Shown here: positions 13,691-28,600 of the stretch, piece by piece
Layout: each line of letters opens with the position of its first letter
Numbering within the stretch: the first letter of the stretch is position 1
Origin: Montifringilla adamsi
Taxonomy: Eukaryota; Chordata; Aves; Passeriformes; Passeridae
Direction of reading: 5' to 3'
DNA: 64,000 nt
Assembly: GCA_017590115.1 (NCBI GenBank)
Contig: JAGGNK010000002.1
Location: 15,121,525-15,185,524 of the forward strand
Notes under the pieces: generated by a model
What the model saw: only the letters and a program-made list of their open reading frames with translations
Told to the model about the DNA's origin: nothing
Database searches by the model: none
Position numbers and translations under genes: made by a program

Positions 13691-16600
13691 CTCCAAGTTT
13701 GCTCCCTTGGGGCCTGAGGCAGTGAGATTGATTGCCAGGCCTGGAGAGGAATTGTCTGACCAAAATGGGGAGACAGTAGCTAATACTCTATATGGAATTT
13801 ATTCATTACAGTATTGCAGGATTACAAATATATGAAAAATGTAAAAGCTAAAATCTCAAGGCATCATGAGGGACCAGAATTGTGCTGTGTCTGTGGGATT
13901 AGACCCCAGCTCCATCTGCTCTTTGGGTGGGATCCAGCCCGGGGCAGTGCAGAGAACCCTATGGGATGGAACCCTTGGTTATAAATGGCAACACTTCCTT
14001 TATAAATTATAGCTATTACAACCCTCACAGAAGAACTTTTCAAGGGTTTTTTTTGGTTTTTTTTTTTTTCAATTTCATTTTCGCTTTTCCTAGTATTTAA
14101 ATGTTGGATAGAAAACCTCATGGATCCTGGATGCACTGAGTGTTTCCATATGTGCTGAGAGTGATTGAAATGGCCAGATTTACATTTTAATTTACCAAGT
14201 AGTGTTCCAGGAAGAAGAAATTGCAGGAATAAGTGGCACAATGCATTTTAATGGAGCAATTAATAATATCTTAATTTCTTAGGTTGAGGTTGTCTTTGTT
14301 TCGTGTGATATTTCTAAAAGTTCAGGAAAATGGCAACTTAGAAAAAGCTAATCACGCAACAATTTCAAGAAAAAATGTTTCATAAATATGAAAGTCATGA
14401 GTTTGACCTTTTTGGACTGCCTCAGTCTTGGTTTTCCTGCTTTTTTCTCATCACAGCTCTTTTATACAGGAACCTGTAGTTTGTATGCTCACCTTTCCCA
14501 GTAACTCATTGTTTGTGTTTTACACTTTGCTTGATCCTGTTAGAGCAAAACACTTGCTCAGTGATCTTAAGGAGCCAACTCACCTCTCCTGTCCTTCATG
14601 TTCTGTTCTCTGACTCATATGAAAAATAAAATAAAAATACCAGAGGAGAATTTCCTTTTTTGAGGCTTTATTGGGAATGGCTGTGAGGGAAGTGCAAAAG
14701 AAGCCATGGGGAATGTCCCCTGAAACACTATTTCATATTGTGCTGCTTTTGCTGACACAGAATTGATTTATCCTGCTCAATAGAGTATTTTTACAGTTAT
14801 TGCATTTACCTTTTCCCCAGCAGCTCTATTTAGAGGGTTTATGAACAGCACACACATTGACATGTCACTGTTGGATATCTCTTACTCCTTGCCTGATGAC
14901 TTGAAAGAAAAGCTTTAACTCTTTACCTGTGCAGAGCATAAAAATAACCAGGAATGGTAGCTGGGAACTCTGCAGTTCTTCCAGCCTGGTGCTTCCTTGT
15001 CAGAGAAATTGGAATTCAAGCACTAGGCCTGCCCTATATCCCTTTTCTTGCATGCTGGCATGTCAAAGATTTAATCATCTTAGTCTTATTTCAAACATAT
15101 GAGTGAGCGACATCCTATGGCCTTGTAATGTTTTGTAATCACTTGATTTTTACTTCTTTTTTTTTTTTTTTTTACTGAATTATTACTTTGCTGGATGGAT
15201 TTTTCTTATATGTTGAGTTGTAATCATATTTTATTTATGGACTTTAGGCTATGTAGTTCTTTAGATATGATAAGATTCTTGCTTGTTTCATATTACTTCA
15301 CAGAACTATTTAATCTTGGATAAACTATGTCCAGATCAAATAGCAAAACATTTAGAATTCAGAATTAAACCACAAAATAATAGTGATTTAAGATGTAGTA
15401 ATATCTGTCATCATGTAGTTGAAGCCAGAGACTTAATCTATCTTAATCTGGCACTGCATGTAAAGTGGTAGTGAATAAAAATTTCTAGCTCTCATTTTGT
15501 TCAGTAACAACCATAATAAATTTGTCTGGTATCAACATGGAACAGAAACATGGAATAAAAATGGGGAAATGTCAGAAAAGGGAAAAGCTTCTTCAGGAGG
15601 ATTTACAGGCTGATGAGTTTTTCTTCTGTGATTTCTTCCCGTGTGCCTGCTTTTGTTAGTTTTGTGCATTTCCTATTGGTAAAAATATGGATTCCTAGTT
15701 TGGGAATTGCCTTAATTGACAATTCCTGCCAACGACCTGACTTTTAACTGAGCTCCCCACTGACTGCTAGAGCTAATTCCTGCAAACTGTTGAAGGGAAG
15801 AGCCTCATTTAAGATCATTCAGATTTACAGAGTCAACAGGATGACACAAACAAGAGCTGCAGTGCTGTGTGTGGCATCCTTGAAAAAAAGGAGCAGGAGA
15901 GGTGTGGGCGAAATCTCAGATCAACTGACCCACAGCCTTTCCTGAGTAGTTGCCAACAGAAGCCATCACCAAAGCTTCTGAATATCTCTGAGAAAAGATC
16001 AAATGCTCCCCCTTTCCTTTATTTCTTGCAGCAATCTGATTTTTGGCTTCTCTGTGAAGAACTGTGTGAGTTGCCAAGGCCACCTTCTACTTTGGGAATT
16101 TGCATCTTGCAGGTGTCTAAACTCTGACTCATGAATTAGGTCACGGACTCGTGGCTGCTGAAGAAATTGGGTTGAGCAGAAATCTGATTTGTTTGGGCTT
16201 TTCACTCCAAACGCCTACGCTGGATTTGGATGTTCTTTTGATATCTGGGATTTTTAGTAAAATATGTCAGTGAAGTCAAAACAAGAATTAATGTATTTTG
16301 GCACTGAAATGTCTGTAGCACTTTTTGTTTGATTCTCCTCTGTCAGCTCTTTATCCCCATCAGCTCTGCAAGCCTTGGCACTTGTGGGGGGAGGATGTGA
16401 CCCAGGGATTCTGCCTGTCCCACATGAGTCTGGTTGATTGAGAACATTCTGTAGAACAGCTGTAGATGTGGCTCATAAAATTTCAGGTTTTTAGACATAT
16501 TCTGGCTGGGAAGTCACTGTTCTGAGGCATCTGTGACCCTGTGCCTGGATGGGGTTTGATATGATGATGAACTGAATTTAATGCGCAGCCCTGTTGCAAA

Positions 16601-17150
16601 GTCATCAGAGATACTTTTAGGGCAGGACTCATTTCACAGAACTTTAAATGTCTGTCTTGCTATTACATGAATTTTGTCTGACAGGTTACCTCCTCTCTAT
16701 TGATTAGCTCAGACAGGCTCGTTATCTCACTCTTCAGTAATTTTTTTCTTCACGTTTCAGACAGGGACAAATGGGGCATATCCCTGTAGTACTTGTACAA
16801 GAACTTCCTTGGCGTGAGGGTTTTGTTTGATTTTCTGTGATACCAAAGTCGTGTTTTGAAGGTCAATCTGTGATTAAGACTTTCCTGTGCACAGTACAAG
16901 GTGGATAAATCCTCAGAAGCGTGGAGGAAGGAGCTTTCAGTTATATTTATTTGTTCTTGTACTTTTGCTTTTAAGATCAGTGCTTGTAGATGAGACATGG
17001 TTAATGCTGCTCCTTCCTTATTAGACTTGTTAACCTTTCTAAAGTAGAAGCTGTCTGGAATAAACTCACCTCAATGTGCTCAGACTCTAGTGAAAGAAAT
17101 ACTGATTCCCTAATGTTTTACTCTCTGCCTAAGAATTGTTCCTTTTTCCT

Positions 17151-17258
17151 GGTGGTTTTTGGGTGTTTTTTTTTTTCTTTTGTTTTGCTTTTTTGGGGTT
17201 TTGTTTTGTTTTGTTTTTTGTTTGTTTGGGGGTTTTTTTTGTTTTATTTTGTTGTGTT
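17151..17258. repeat. T/G-rich simple repeat (TTTTG)n
   Basis: About 110 bp consist almost only of T and G, with units such as ttttg and tttg repeated around T runs (for example ttttgttttgttttgttttt). It is low-complexity intron sequence; the Phe-rich open frame across it is not a gene. Confidence 0.9.
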
Positions 17259-20200
17259 ACAGTGAGAGGTTTTTCCCCTCTGCCATTTTTGGCAGCAAGT
17301 TAATGGTGTTAATAAAAACACTCTCTGGGAAGTAGAGGGCTGGAAAAGTCTCCCCTGTCCCTGCCCTCCAACCCAGACAGAGGAGAACACAAGGAGGAAT
17401 GTGAACCCTGAGCACATCAATTCTCCACTTGTAGGCAATGCAATGCCTCGTGTACAAAGGGTGGATGTTATTTTCTGTTAGTTCTTCTCAGTGTTCTTAC
17501 TGATCCCAGAGATGTTTATCACTTGAATTATTCTGGCACAGATCTTTCATGACTGCACAAAGAGATTTAGGAATTTAATTGTGCTACTTCTGCATTTTGG
17601 TTTGAGAATAAATAATGAAGATTCTTCTAGATAGATTCACAAGTCCAAAAATATTTTGTATTGTCTTTTTAGTTGGTTCTAAAAGTTTTGTTAAATTTTG
17701 ACATGTATTCCAGGATGTTTGTGCTGGAACCAGCACTTCTGTCAGGACAGGCTCCCATCAAACACTGGCTCAAAAAAATAAAGCTGTGTTTACATAGTCC
17801 AGTGCAGCAAAAAGAAGCACTTGCCTTGCACTGGGCCAAAGCATTTCCCTTTTAAAATAAATGTAACAAATTCAGGGTCCCATGTCCTCAGCACGGACAC
17901 TCTGGAATGTGGAATAATTTCATTAATTACCTGGGAGGTCTGAACCTGGAGGCTCGTGAGCACTTCCAGGTCATCCCTCAGCCATGCTGCTTCAGGAATG
18001 ACTGGGGGCTGCGGTTATATCTTCATCAAGGAGAAAATTAATGAAGCTAAGGAAAGACGTAGATTTTCATTAGCACACAGAGCTAATTAAGATGCTTCTA
18101 GGTTTTGTCACTTTTATGGGAAGTTCCTCAGTAACAGCATCAGTGACATATCTCGGGGTTAAATTGTTGGGAAATGTGGCAGCAAGGAGCACACACTTGG
18201 GCCTGAAAATGTGATCCATTCTCTCTGCATGACACTTCTCTTCCAGAAACCTCTTTGTGGTCAGGTCTGGTTCCAGCAAGCTTCTTGAAAATGCTGTTTA
18301 TTGCTTCTGTGGTAATCCCACAGCTCCACGACACCTGTCAAATGTTGAGGACAAAGTTAGAATGGCTTCACTTCCTATTATTCATTCATAGGTAATGAAG
18401 GCAGAGCTATATAAAGTCATTTACTTCATATATATGAATGTCAATTTAAGGGTGATGGCATAGCATTAAATCAAATTTTATTAGTTCAGCAGTTTGTTCA
18501 TTTGCTATTAATATTGCTTGACACATCCCCTTACAGAACCTTCTCAGCTGCTGTGAACTCTTAAAATATTGATCATTTGGGCCCAGCTTTTGTCTTGATA
18601 ATACAGTTGTCTTGGAAAATTGCTGCTGGAAAGATCTTGGACTTACAGGCGCTGAGATTGTGGGAAAGCCCCTTGCTTCAGACATACTATGAATAAAATA
18701 ATGAAGTTACAAGGATGAAGTAGCATTCCCACTGGTTTTGCTTATGGGGTAGAATTTGGGAGGCTGGTCTGTGTCTGAGACATGCACTGTGGTGAGGGGA
18801 CAGTGATGTTTGTCCTGATTTGGAGGAGGACACTTTGGAGGGGAATAACAAGGGCGCTTAGGAACTCGCTGTGGATTTTTCTGTTCCCTGAGGAGTTTGT
18901 TCCTTTGTGAGTGGGATCTGTGAATAAAGCTCTGACCTGGTCTGGGGAGAGAAGAGGAACAAGGTTGGAAGTCTCCAGCTCGTGCTCTCCCAAATCTGCT
19001 TCCCTGCTGGTCACAAGGGAGGCAGAGCTGACAAGCTCTTATTTTTCACACATGGAAAATAAAAGAATAGAGGCAGCGTGGAAGGAGAGAAAATGAAATA
19101 GGGGGAAATGGAAGTTGGCAGTGAATGAAGGGAGTTGAAGATATACAGGGTTTTTTTAGGGGAAGAATCCCCAGAATTTTGTGCTGAGAGGGATAGAGGA
19201 TTCTTGTGGCTGGCACTGTTGAGCCAGGGACAGCTGCAGGATGAGGATGGGGAGGATGAGGAACAGGAATGAAGGGCCAGAAATGCAGAACTGCTCCAGC
19301 TGTCGAGAGCCCAGCTGGATCCTGGAACGGAGAGTGTCTGCAGAGGGCTTGAACAGGGCAAATCCCAGTGCTCCTGTGGATCCTGGCACTCTCAGGAGAG
19401 AAGAATGGAGCAAGAATGAAGCACCTCGTGGGCTGCCCAGCCTGGAGCAGTGGCCTGACCCCGGTGGAAGAGTTTGTGCCCAGTGCAGTTCCACCCATGC
19501 TGCAGCCTGGAATGGAAGCCAACACTTTTGGTGTCAGTTGGTGCCTGGGAAGCATTAATTCCGAGTGCTCATCCCGCCCCAGTTCCTGTTCATGCAGATG
19601 AGGATCTGTAAATTCAAGCAGCACAAGTCTGCCTGTATTTGCATCTAAAACATCCATCTGTATCCCTGTGAATATCGGAGTGACGCAGAGGAAACTCAGC
19701 CGGGAAGCAACATTTAAACACATTCTACGTGCACAGTCAAGCATTCAAAGGTCACATAAAGCCAGAATTGAGGCGTTCTATTTTTCAGAACAATTGGAAT
19801 TTTTTTTCCCTTCTCTGTGTTGGTTGGTTCTCTGGTTGGAATTTCTGATGTATCTGACAATTTTAAATGTACTTTTTTGGGTGAAATTCTGTCATCTAGC
19901 TGCTATATTTCTCTGGGTTGGGTTTGTGACATGTAGGCTTAAAGATGCAAAATACTGCAATCCTTAGATTTAAAATATACTCTGAATTTTAAGAAAGTTG
20001 AGGCCTGAAATATTCCAAGCTTGGTGTTTTCCAGTGTTTTCAAACATGTTCCATCTGTCTCTTTCTGAATTGTGATAGTATGAAGATCCTTTCCTCTTGA
20101 CACTCTAAATAGTTTTGATTTTTCCTCCTGAAGAGCTTAAGAACAAATATCTGGTATTTGAGAGTCAGCTTAGTGTGAACATGGCCCCGAGGATTATGCC

Positions 20201-20714
20201 TTTTCTTTATTTGGACTGAATAATTCTTAAAAAGCTTTTGAACGTCACTGGCAAAAATACCTACCTGATGATTTTCCTTGTTACAAGTTACATAAGAATT
20301 GGAAAGGCTCCACTGTTCCTGAGCCCAGCGTAATAAATCAAAGGGGTTTTGATCAAGAACACGGCTGAATTGATGTGTGTATTCAATAAAATTGCATTTA
20401 GGAAAAGGCATGAATTCACTCCAGTCTCTCAGCCAGCCAGCCAGTCAATTCCTTCCAGATCTTTCAACCTTGATGCTGAATATTGCTTTATATGGAAAAT
20501 ATTTCTTATTTAAAAAAAAAAAAAAGCCAAATTTTTTTTTGCTTTTTGTAAAAATTACACTTGGACCGAGCTGTTAAATGCTGGATGTATTTAAGCAGAT
20601 CTGCATATATAAACTGAAGGTTGTGACAGGAGCAGAAGTTCATGCTGCCTTCCCCAATTAATCTGAGAATTTCCAGCACAGTAGCGAGAGATTTTACATT
20701 TCCTATGAGGGAAT

Positions 20715-20738
20715 TTTCTGGACTTGCAAGTCCAGAAA
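20715..20738. repeat. Perfect 24-bp palindrome
   Basis: The arms around the centre at 20726/20727 are exact reverse complements over 12 bases each; the inner 20 bases read tctggacttgcaagtccaga. There is no spacer, so it could extrude as a cruciform or bind a dimeric factor. No role is visible. Confidence 0.85.
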
Positions 20739-21784
20739 CAACAGCACAACATTTGAAAATTGATATTTCTCTGTTTCACTTCAATCTGTTGATTTTTCAC
20801 AAGTCACCATTCTGCAAGAGCAGTAAGAGTGGTTTTTTCCAGCTTTTAATAGTCAAATGAAGCACATTAATAGGTTATTAATTTGTCTTGGCAGGCCAAA
20901 GTGTAATTCTTCTGAGCAAACAGATCACCCCATCGACTTTGAGCTTTTGTTCTTTGGATCCAGGTCCCACAGATACTTCTATCTCAGATTCTATATTATA
21001 TTCAGATTCTATATCATATTTATTTATAGGCCTTTGTGCAAATGGGAGTTTAGTGGCATGCTGTGTGCTTTTAATTTCTAGATATGGTTTTGATCAGGAA
21101 AACCATTGAATACTTTGTCAGACCCTCAATCAGAGAGAGGATCTCACCCCTCTTGCAGCAGTGCTGAAGCCAGGAGTGGTCAGCGCATTCCCACCGGGCT
21201 GATTTCCTTCTTTTTCACACTAAAACCTAAAAGCAACGCTGCATTTTCCTACCACAGGGGCTGGTTTTGCATCCCCTCGTGTGCCAGGGAGTGCCTCTGT
21301 GGCAGCTGCTGTGTCTGTGCCAGGCAGAGCTGGCAGGACCTGCCCTGCCCTGCCCTACTCCCTCCTTTCACAGCCAGGCTTTGCTGCAGCCAGCTGCTGC
21401 ATTTTCCTCTGGGAATTCTCCTGGAGCACCAGCAAGCTCATCATTTGGGCAGGAATTCTTTAGGAGAGATTAAAAAACCAGTGTAGTTTTCAGTAAGTTG
21501 CAAAAATCTGTTAAAATATAGGGAAAAAAAAAAGGAGAAGCGAGTAAATTCATGTAAATGGTGGAGAGATCTATGAAAAAATTGGGAATTACGGATTTTA
21601 AACTTAGGAATTCCTTCTGGGATGGATCACACCTGACAGAGTTGTTGCTCCTGCTGTTCTCCTCTGAGAGCTGTCCTGGTTGCACCATTCCTGCATAAAA
21701 GGCAACAACTTGGGCTTTCCCTTCATTCATTTCATAGTCATTTTTTCAGAAATGGTAATATTTTCACTGTCTTTATCTCATTGC

Positions 21785-21888
21785 AGAGGGGAAGGGACAG
21801 ATATTTTTATAAATAATGGTAGTATTTTCAATACTTCTGTCCAATATTTTCAATATTTCTGTCCAACAGTGGAGGGGAAGGGACAGAT
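21785..21888. repeat. Nested local duplications
   Basis: A 22-bp unit (tattttcaatacttctgtcc plus aa) at 21823-21844 is followed directly by a second copy at 21845-21866 with one change. This pair is flanked by two copies of gaggggaagggacagat, at 21786-21802 and 21872-21888. The pattern suggests slippage or a small segmental duplication inside the intron. Confidence 0.8.
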
Positions 21889-22380
21889 GTTTACATAACA
21901 CAGCAACAATGTTTGTACTTTTAATGGAAACCAAACCTGCCATTTGTTGACACGGATGGGAAGATTCATTTTAATCTCAGTGAACCTTATTGCCCACAAT
22001 ATGTGGCATCTCTTTTATAATGTTTGCTCTGAGTTACTACCTAAATCAGATTTAGAGGTATTTTTAAGCCTTTGCTTTGTTTTCTGTTTCAATTATTCCT
22101 TTTTCCTTAATTATGCTTTTCTAAAAATAAACATTTTCAGGCTGACTGGCTCTTCTTTTCCTGCCCTTTCTCCCTAACAATTTTCTGTTTTCTACCTCCT
22201 TTTTATTCATGTTTCCTGGACTTTGACTTTAGATGCTCTATTTGGAAAAGAACACTTTGCAGTCAGCATATCAGAGTTGCTTCCTTTTCCTCTGCTTTTT
22301 GAATGTAGAGATAAAGTTTTCCTAGTCCATGTGGATTCAATATGATTTTTTTTTAACTTAAAAATGGAGAGAGAGACTAT

Positions 22381-22435
22381 GGAATCGTAGAATTTTTTAG
22401 GTTGGAAAAGACCTTTGAGATCATGGAATTGAACC
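22381..22435 (-). mobile_element. CR1 LINE 3' end fragment
   Basis: The + strand reads ggaatcgtagaattttttag then gttggaaaagacctttgaga then tcatggaattgaacc. This is the reverse complement of the classic CR1 3' end. It is a short, decayed copy. Confidence 0.85.
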
Positions 22436-25400
22436 ATACAGCAGGAAAATGTCAGAGTTTTCAGGTGGATGTGGTTTATGGGATGTTTTCCCTGATTTCT
22501 CTCTACAAGGCCATTTTCTGAGCACAAGGGTTTATACAGCTTTTAATGCAATGCTCAGCCAGAGCTGCTTCCCAGCTGACTCAGTCAGCACTTGGGCTGA
22601 TGGATAACTCCTTTTTTCTTGTCCTCTCAAATCACACTGAGAGATTAGTAAATGTCTTCAACCTTCATTGATTTTCTGTTAAAGTGAGTTAACTCCTTGA
22701 GCCCATCTGGGTTGGAGAAAAAATTCTCCAACCCCCAATCGTAATTTTCTCATCATGAGTGTTAAGCCTTGGCTTGAAAGTAAAACATCCATGTTTAAAC
22801 AATTTTTCTTCAATCATTTTATTGCACCCTGAAGGAGATGTTGGTTGGTTACAAAATGCACACAAATAAAATAAGAATGTGCAGCAAGAGAACTGCAAAT
22901 TTCTGTGTTTCTTGCCTGACACTGATGTTGTGTATCTTGGGACCAGTGGGTTAATTTTATTTACCTACATCTAAGCAGAGCTAAAGCCCCTTCTTTCTTC
23001 GGTTATGAATCTGAACTGCTTTAATACTTATCTGTAAACAGAAATGGTGTTGGGGGAAAATGCATAAAGAGCACTAATGAGACCTGAGAGGCTTGAGGAA
23101 ATAAATATTTCATTTGGTTTGGGTGAGTCAACACGAGCTCGTTCTGTGCCCTTTCTAATTTCATCTGGGATATTTTCACGTAAAAACAATTGGGGGCCTG
23201 ACAATAAAGAAGATTTTCCTGATGCTGAATTCCTGCTTTGGAATGTTTCACATTTCAGTAGCTGGCTCCCAGAGAGATAGAAAAGCAGAGAGCAATGGGC
23301 AAATCTCTCTTTTTTGGAGTGTATTTATTAAGTGCTGTCATTCTGTGAGACAGCCTGGCCCTTTAATGATATATTTCTATATTCTCTTGTCAACTGCCAC
23401 ACTGTTTGCACCAGTAAGTAAATGCCTTGTAAAGGTGCCCTGGGGAGCTATTACAGAGCAGCACAAATAATACAAATTTGATATTTTGCTCTGCTGTCAT
23501 ACATTCTCCCTGGCACAAAGGCAGGTTTAATACATCTGGCTGCACACTTCTCACAGTGTGGCACATTCACTTGGGTTTTCCCAAATCTCTCTTAATGCTA
23601 CAAATGCTTGTTGGGGTCACTGATCCTAAATTTTTAAATTAAATTATTTTCAAAAAAGCAAATTAATGTCTAGTAGCAGTTTTGTGACTTTTTTTTCTGA
23701 GTTTTGGGGCAATGTCCACTAAAAGCAAATCTAGGAGGTGTGGGGTTTGGAATTTTTGCTCTAAAACAGCTTTAAGAATTGCTCTTGAGCAAGAGGGAAC
23801 AAAAGTGTGCAACAGCTTGGAGTCGAAAATGTTAAATAATAAACCGAGAATTTGCAGTGACTTAGCCAATTGAACTAAACTATACTTATGTAAAATCATT
23901 CATGAGATCATTAAAAATAATGAACAGATGCAAAGAAGTTGTTTCCTATTTGCAGACCATTCCAGAATGGAGACAAGCTTTAGGTATTAGTTACAGACTG
24001 CTGATTTGAGCTTTAAAAATCTCCCAAACGACCTCATACTTTTGAATTACACCATAAAATATGACATTTTTATCACTGAACCAGCTTTGTATGGGACATA
24101 GGTGTAAGTGAATATAAAGCTGTGCACTTGACTTGGTAAATGAGCTTTTATCTATAACATAACTTAGGACTATCAGTTTACAGAGCACATAATTTGATCG
24201 TGTTGAAAGAAGAGTTAATTAAATGAAACTGAAATGTATCCCCTTGTATTTACTGAGTGAGGACAAACACTTTGGTTTGTTCCATTCCATTGTCATCACA
24301 GTCCTTTTGTCCCAGCTGAGCTGTGTTAATTGGGGTGTAAAGTAATTGGGGGACCCCAGCACACCCATACAAGGTGTCAGAACTCTTTTTCTCAGACGCT
24401 CTGCAAACTCAATGTCTGTTTGATAATGGCTGTGTGCAGAAATAACATTTCAAAGTTCTGTCATAAATGCCCAAGTTGGTTAATTCTGTGCTTTCTGGAT
24501 CTCTGTAATTTTATGGATTTTGGATTTACCTGCATCACTGCAGGGCACATAACTGAGAATGAGTGTTTTGCTTCCCTTAGTAGATGGAGTTATTGAAGGT
24601 GCATTTTGTAGTTCTCTAGAAAATCATGTGCACATCACGATTTTGTTGAATCTGACAGTCCTTGAGGGACCTCTGAGAGACCTCATGTAGCTTTCAGCAG
24701 TAGATCTGTGTTTAACCCATTGTTCTGGCTGGAAATTCAAGGCATGTGTGGTTTAGAAACAGATTTGGAGGGAAAAAAAATCTTTCAATGTTGTTAATAT
24801 TTTTTCTCTGGTCTGAGAAATGAAATAATCAGTTATTTTCACCATATCAAGTTTCAGGGTGAAATGGAACAATTCCTTGTGCATGAGTGAAATTGTATTC
24901 TTAGTTGGTGGTGTTGTGCCAAAACCATTTTTCTGTTGTTTGGATTCAGAAATCTGGATAATCTGGGGTGAGAATTGGCAGTGGGTGTAGCAGAGTCAGT
25001 GTGGGTGGGTACTGAGCCTGAAAAACTCTTCCTGATCAGGGACAGCCAAACTTTATGACCTTGAAGAGTCCTGGAAGAGTTACAGGAAGAATTTGTTCCT
25101 AATCATAAGATAAACTTATATTTAGGTCTTTGTGACATCACGAGAAAAAGGTTTTTTACAATGTCACTCTCTTTGCTGCTTTGTCCTTCCCTTGTCTCCA
25201 TGAAGGTTTTGAATTACTATTAAAATGTTTAAGAATGTCGAAAATAACATCAGTAATATAAACTTCTCTCTTTAGCAGCATGTGCTGGGCTGTGTAAGTT
25301 AAATTTTAATTTTCATTGCATGCTTTCCATAACAGCCCCAAACAAGGAAGTCCACTTGCACTCCCAAGAAATTTCTGTATTTCTAAGCTACAGAACTATT

Positions 25401-25449
25401 TCATTGGGTTTTTCTCCTCTCTCTGAATCTGTGCTGTTGGCTTTTCTAA

Positions 25450-25644
<195 letters not shown>

Positions 25645-28600
25645 TGATCAGCTGCATTTATAAATTTACAAACCAAACTAAAAATAATGTAGAGATTCCT
25701 CTACGGCCACATGCTCAAGCAGCCTTTGTTCTGTAAATGACAGACATGTCCTGGCTTCTCTCAGCTGCACAGAAACTATATTTATCCATTTAATGATTAT
25801 GTCTGATGGTCTTTGGTTGCTTTTCCTCTGACTTTCTTGGTCCTGCATTCAAATGCTGCTGACTATCACTCCTGGCATCCATATGGTTTTGTAATGATGT
25901 GCCATATGCCCTCGTATTTCACTGACATTTGCCACACTGCACTGAACCAAGTAGACCTGAGTGGTTTAACCATGCCAGCGTTCAGAGAGATGGTACTACA
26001 CAGCCAGAAGGTAATGCTAATTAGACTGGAAGATTGTTTAAAATGAGCTTTAAGATGAGACTGGAGTGGTAAAATTTACTTTATCAAAACTACAGACACG
26101 TGTGAAAAAAGTTGGGTTTGGGTTTTTTCAGCAACCTGCAAACTCTTGGAAGGATATTATTTGTTCATATTTTTAATTACTTGGTTACTAATTTGGTTAA
26201 CCTCTTAACAAAGCATTTGATATCAAAAAATTATTTTTTCCTCTCCTATTTTATTCCTACCAGCTAATAAAATGTGATGCATTAACTTAATTCTAAAAAC
26301 AAAATAACTTCTGTTCATGTGGGTGGACAGCTGAAAGAATATTGAAAATATTAAAACACAAAATAATAAAATTACATAGGTAAATTACATGTGGCAATCA
26401 TAGTATTCTACTTCTTTATCAGGAGTTCTGCTTTTGAATAACTGGGTTATCCTGTGGGAATTCGATAAAGAGAAATTGTTTCCAAGAGGGAAACTGGCAC
26501 TTAGAATTAAGATAGCAAAAAAGTGAGGTAAAATGCACTTGATCTGGGGAAAAAAACATTTTTAAGTACCTCTTATTATTCATCTTCTTTCCTGTACTTC
26601 AAATGACAAAATACCCTCAGTGTGCCTTGAGATCTGCCCCTCCAAATGAAACAACTCTGTCAGAGCAGGGATGTGCTTTAGGGGCAGCTGTGTGCTGCAG
26701 ACCCCACCAGCCAGGGCCTTTTGGGAACACCTGACCCCAAAGTCAGCAGCTTTTCCCTGGACAGCCAGGAGCCAGCACAGCCCCGTGTCACCCCAGCAGA
26801 GCCCTTGGGACACTCCCTGGGACACAGCAGCTCCCTCTGGGAAAGCATCTCCCTTCAGTCCAGTGTGTCCCCGAGGAGGACCCTGCTGACTCTTTTATTG
26901 TGATTTTTTTTTCTTTTTTAAGCACAGAGAATGTACCTCTTGCTGCTGGTCAATGGTGCAGCTCTTGCTGTGCTGCCTCCTGACCTTACTTTTCTTTTTG
27001 AGGCAGGATGGGGATTTTCCAGCTTCTGGTATCATTTATTTTGCCTCCTGCCTTTCTGCCCTTTCTCTTCCTTTCTCACTCTGGCTCTAAAATGCCTTTT
27101 TCTCTTTTTTTTTCCTGCTTCTAAATGTTCCTCTCCCTGCCTGTTCCGTGTGCTTTTCTGCTGCCTGCAGCTCTGCTCCTGGGGGTGTTCTCCTGTCTCT
27201 GACATTTCTCCTTGGCTCTCTGTACATCATCTTCTTCAATTCTTGCAGGATCACAGAAAAGCCTTACCAGACTCAGTAGAAAATCTATTTTAAATCTGTA
27301 CTCATTTATTAGGATTTGGATCCATGTAATCGAAAAGCATTATTAAGAATCTCACTTTAATTATTTTAAATAATGGCAATAATTGAATGAGAGGAGAGCT
27401 GATGCTGCCTTTATGAACTGAAATACATTTCTAAAATATCACTATTGTATTCTTGTTCTGTGCTAACTCTTGAAAAATTAATGGCTTGTTGCACTAATGT
27501 CTGACTGCTGGCCAGAAAAAATCATGACTCGGAATTGCTCACTGATATGGATTTTTAGAACAGCTAGTCCAAAAACCTGAGGAAATATCTTATTTTAAAT
27601 GTAATTTTTAAAGGAGCTAAAGATTACCTCTATTTTGTTTATGCTACTAAACAGTAGTTAACATACAGGAAATTATCGAAATCAGAATGTCTTATGGAAC
27701 ATGTAATTTTGCCCCTGATTCACTGAATTGCATTACAAATTTAATACAGTTTATGGGCAGGTAAAACAGAGCGCCAGGCAGTCAGGAATCAGTACTTTAA
27801 TGCCCACTTTAATGTGTGTCGGAAATATGGGCAGGGTGCAGAGTACAAGCTCTGTTTGGGCATTCATAAATATAAATACTTGAATTTTATTTTCAACATT
27901 TTTAATGGAAAAAAAGAGCAGGGAACCACCAATTCCAACAACCTGGTCTTAAAATCCCACCTGTGGAGGGGAGGCACCACCAGCACTTTGCTCTGTCCCT
28001 CTGTCCATCCTAGGGTGCTCCCAGTGGATCTGGGTCTCTGCTCCTGTCCCTGCCCTGCTCTTGCCCTGCCTGGGCTGTGTCAATGAACATTGATTTTTTT
28101 TCTGTGCATGGATTTCTGGATTGATTTCTGGTTGGCAGTGGGCAGTGCCCAAGTTCATGACCCATTTCTCCCAGGCAGCCTCAGCAGGATTTGCAGTCCA
28201 TCCCTGCAGGGTGGGCTGTGGGAACATGAGAAATCTTTCCTGGAGAAACCTCCCAGGAAAGCTCAGGGGTGGTCAGGAATTCACACTGTGCAGGGTTTAC
28301 CTGCAGAACAGCTCTGCTGCTCCAGGAAACCCAGGGAAATGTGACTGTCTGAGCTCCAGCCCTCGGGACACGCTGGAATGTGCCTTTCCTGAGCGTCTGA
28401 GGGCTGCTGCTTTTGTGGGATGGGCACTGGGTTTTTGGTGGGGTTACACCAAGAATGGTGCCTCAGCTGCTGTTCCAGGGATGCAAGCACTGGAGAAACC
28501 CCCAGAACCAAATGCTGACCTGTGAAGAAGGTTCTAATTCAAAAAGAAACTAAAACTAAAGGAGTAAACTCTTGGTTTTTATTCCTATTCCCAAACCACC

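Noticed and set aside
19046..19744. 232-codon minus-strand open frame
   Set aside because: No recognisable family, overlaps open frames in other phases of a GC-rich patch, and no splice or promoter signals support it.
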